A stretch of 7,415 nucleotides of DNA from Candidatus Latescibacterota bacterium (lineage in GTDB: Bacteria; Latescibacterota; 4484-107; B68-G9): contig DTYS01000160.1 of the NCBI GenBank assembly GCA_012961755.1, forward strand, positions 1 through 7,415, in the 5' to 3' direction. Below, piece by piece: positions 5,908-7,415 of the stretch. The position numbers and the translations under genes are program-made. The number at the start of each line of letters is the position of its first letter. Position 1 is the first letter of the stretch. Below the pieces are notes generated by a model that saw only the letters and a list, made by a program, of their open reading frames with translations, had not been told where the DNA came from and did no database searches.

Positions 5908-7038
5908 ATGAAGAAGAGGCTCTTCACGCCTGGTCCCACGATGGTTCCGGAGGAGGTCCTCCTGGAGATGGCGAAGCCCGTGGTCCATCACCGCTCGGAG
6001 GAGTTCGGAAGGCTCTTCGCCCAAGTGCAGGAGGACCTTAAGTACCTGTTCCAGACGGAAAACCCTGTGCTCATACTCACGTCCTCGGGCACGGGGGCCA
6101 TGGAGGCTGCGGTAGTCAACCTGTTCTCCCGCGAGGATACCGCCTTAGTGATCCGCGGGGGGAAGTTCGGGGAGAGGTGGGGGGAGATATGCGAGGCGTA
6201 CGGGGTGAGGTACGTGGCGATCGACGTAGAATGGGGACATGCCGTCGACCCCGAGGATGTTAGGAAGGCTCTGAGGGAGCATCCTGAAGTCAAGGTGATC
6301 CTTGCGACCCAGAGCGAGACGTCCACGGGCGTCCTGCACGATGTGAGGGCCCTGGCGGAGGTTGCAAGGGAGGCGGACGCCCTCCTCGTGGTGGACGCGA
6401 TATCCTCCTTAGGTGCCCACCCCCTCTCCATGGACGAGTGGGAGGTGGACGTCGTGCTCACGGGTTCGCAGAAGGGGCTCATGCTTCCCCCGGGGTTGGC
6501 GTTCATCTCCTTAAGTGAGAGGGCCTGGAAGGCCACGGAACGCTCCGACCTTCCCAAGTACTATTGGGACTTGGCCAAGGCCCGCTCGTCGCTTTCGAAG
6601 GGCCAGACCCCGTACACTCCGGCGGTCTCCCTCGTGGTGGGCCTGGCGAGGTCGCTGAGGATACTGAGGGAGATGGGACTAAGGTCGCTCTGGAGGAGGC
6701 ACGCAAGGCACGCTGAGGCAACGAGGAGGGCGGCAGTAGCCTTAGGGCTCGAACTCTTCTCGCGCAGTCCTTCGAACGTCCTCACGATAGTGAAGGTCCC
6801 CGATGGAGTGGACGGAAGGGCCCTCCTCAAGGCGGCCCGGGCGTACGGGGTCACCTTCGCCGGCGGACAGGAAAGGCTCTCCGGGAAGGTCGTGCGCATA
6901 ACCCATTTAGGGCACATGGACGACTTCGACACGTTGTCGGCCGTTGCGGCCTTGGAGAGGGCGCTTAGGGATGTGGGGTACGATGTAACACTCGGGAAGG
7001 GGGTAGCTGCGGCACAGGAAGTTCTATCGGAGGGTTGA
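5908..7038 (+). CDS. Class V aminotransferase, alanine/serine-glyoxylate type
   Basis: This 376-residue PLP enzyme belongs to the PucG/AGXT group (COG0075), fold type I. It opens with the family start LFTPGPTMVPEEVLLEMAKP (5-24) and HHRSEEF (27-33). The cofactor site shows SSGTGAMEA (59-67), D163 in VVDAISSLGA (161-170), which should hold the pyridine nitrogen, and K189 in GSQKGLMLPPG (186-196), the Schiff-base lysine. R330 in VVRITHLGHM (328-337) is the likely carboxylate-binding arginine. Typical reactions move an amino group from alanine or serine to glyoxylate or another 2-oxo acid. The ATG lies one base after the previous stop, with its ribosome site GAGGGGGTGA inside that gene. Coupling to a sugar-isomerase operon is unusual: it might use a product of the pathway, or simply be co-transcribed. 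PhnW-type 2-aminoethylphosphonate transaminase is a less likely alternative. Confidence 0.92.
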   Translation: MKKRLFTPGPTMVPEEVLLEMAKPVVHHRSEEFGRLFAQVQEDLKYLFQTENPVLILTSSGTGAMEAAVVNLFSREDTALVIRGGKFGERWGEICEAYGVRYVAIDVEWGHAVDPEDVRKALREHPEVKVILATQSETSTGVLHDVRALAEVAREADALLVVDAISSLGAHPLSMDEWEVDVVLTGSQKGLMLPPGLAFISLSERAWKATERSDLPKYYWDLAKARSSLSKGQTPYTPAVSLVVGLARSLRILREMGLRSLWRRHARHAEATRRAAVALGLELFSRSPSNVLTIVKVPDGVDGRALLKAARAYGVTFAGGQERLSGKVVRITHLGHMDDFDTLSAVAALERALRDVGYDVTLGKGVAAAQEVLSEG

Positions 7039-7042
7039 GGAT

Positions 7043-7415
7043 ATGCCGGCCAACCTGCCTCCACAGTACTTCGAGGCGGAAGAGGAGTTCAGGCAAGCTA
7101 AGACCCCGCAGGAGAAGATAGAGGCCATAAGGAAGATGATATCCGTAATGCCCAAGCACAAGGGCACGGAGAAGCTCCATGCGTACCTGAGGCGTCGCCT
7201 GGCCCAGCTCTCCAAGGAGGCCCGGAGGAAGCCCAAGGTCTCGAGGTCCTCCCCCATAGACAGGATAAAGAAGGAGGGTGCGGGACAGGCCGCCTTGGCC
7301 GGCCCTCCCAATACGGGCAAGTCAAAGCTCCTTGCCGCGCTCACCAGGGCCAGGCCCTTCGTCGCTCCCTATCCCTTCTCCACCTTCCTCCCCACCCCCG
7401 GGATGATGCCCTACG
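7043..7415 (+). CDS. OBG/DRG-like GTPase, N-terminal part (partial)
   Basis: The frame starts with ATG at 7043, four bases after the aminotransferase stop, and is open for 124 codons to the window edge. The N-terminus MPANLPPQYFEAEEEFRQAK and PKHKGTEKLHAYLRRRLAQL (37-56) are characteristic of a GTPase family related to DRG/Rbg and Obg proteins (COG1163 type), found in archaea and some bacteria. The charged helical segment (about 8-66) precedes the G domain, whose P-loop GPPNTGKS (87-94) and switch I region PYPFSTFLPTPGMMPY (109-124) are intact. Later G motifs and the expected C-terminal TGS domain lie outside the window. Related proteins act with ribosomes, so this is more likely a housekeeping gene read through from the operon than a pathway member. 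The GGAGGG at 7029-7034 and GAGG at 7037-7040 both serve as possible ribosome sites. Confidence 0.9.
   Translation, partial: MPANLPPQYFEAEEEFRQAKTPQEKIEAIRKMISVMPKHKGTEKLHAYLRRRLAQLSKEARRKPKVSRSSPIDRIKKEGAGQAALAGPPNTGKSKLLAALTRARPFVAPYPFSTFLPTPGMMPY

Noticed and set aside
5988..7064. Long minus-strand open frames (189 and 167 codons) opposite the aminotransferase
   Set aside because: The aminotransferase carries all its cofactor motifs on the plus strand; the antisense products have no family features.

Overview
The window looks like a GC-rich, probably thermophilic prokaryote. Arginine is coded heavily by AGG and isoleucine by ATA, proteins are rich in Glu/Arg/Lys, genes are tightly packed, and nearly every start has a strong GGAGG-type Shine-Dalgarno. 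A DeoR-family repressor and a predicted lipoprotein signal (Cys16) favour a bacterium, probably from a poorly cultured hot-environment lineage. The GTPase at the right edge has relatives in both archaea and bacteria, so it does not settle the question, and I do not name a taxon.

Layout: two gene groups diverge from one 230-bp control region (2241-2470). Leftward (minus strand) are a DeoR-family regulator (1473-2240), a 212-bp gap, a DhnA/LsrF-type class I aldolase (412-1260), and the N-terminal part of a FucI/AraA-like isomerase (1-425, cut by the window edge) that overlaps the aldolase by 14 nt. Rightward (plus strand) are a Gfo/Idh/MocA oxidoreductase (2471-3457), a five-TPR lipoprotein (3527-4201), an IolB-type 5-deoxy-glucuronate isomerase (4210-5028), an AP-endonuclease-2-fold sugar isomerase/epimerase (5055-5906), a class V aminotransferase (5908-7038) and the start of an OBG/DRG-like GTPase (7043-7415, cut).

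Taken together, the regulator, dehydrogenase, TIM-barrel isomerase, IolB and aldolase resemble a reduced or rearranged inositol-type (iol) catabolic cluster. In Bacillus subtilis the iol repressor IolR is also a DeoR-family protein. No IolC kinase and no IolD hydrolase are visible here; they may lie past the left edge, be elsewhere, or the pathway may differ. Substrate assignment is inference.

The least expected structure is in the control region. An AT-rich block holds an inverted pair of TGATCA-N3-CG-type sites, a likely operator for the DeoR protein. Beyond it, the 130-nt leader of the oxidoreductase gene can fold into a nested hairpin whose outer stem buries the gene's Shine-Dalgarno, and an upstream SD-like segment could pair with the same anti-SD arm. 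This suggests a second layer of control at translation. No rRNA, tRNA, CRISPR array, insertion sequence or convincing intrinsic terminator was seen.
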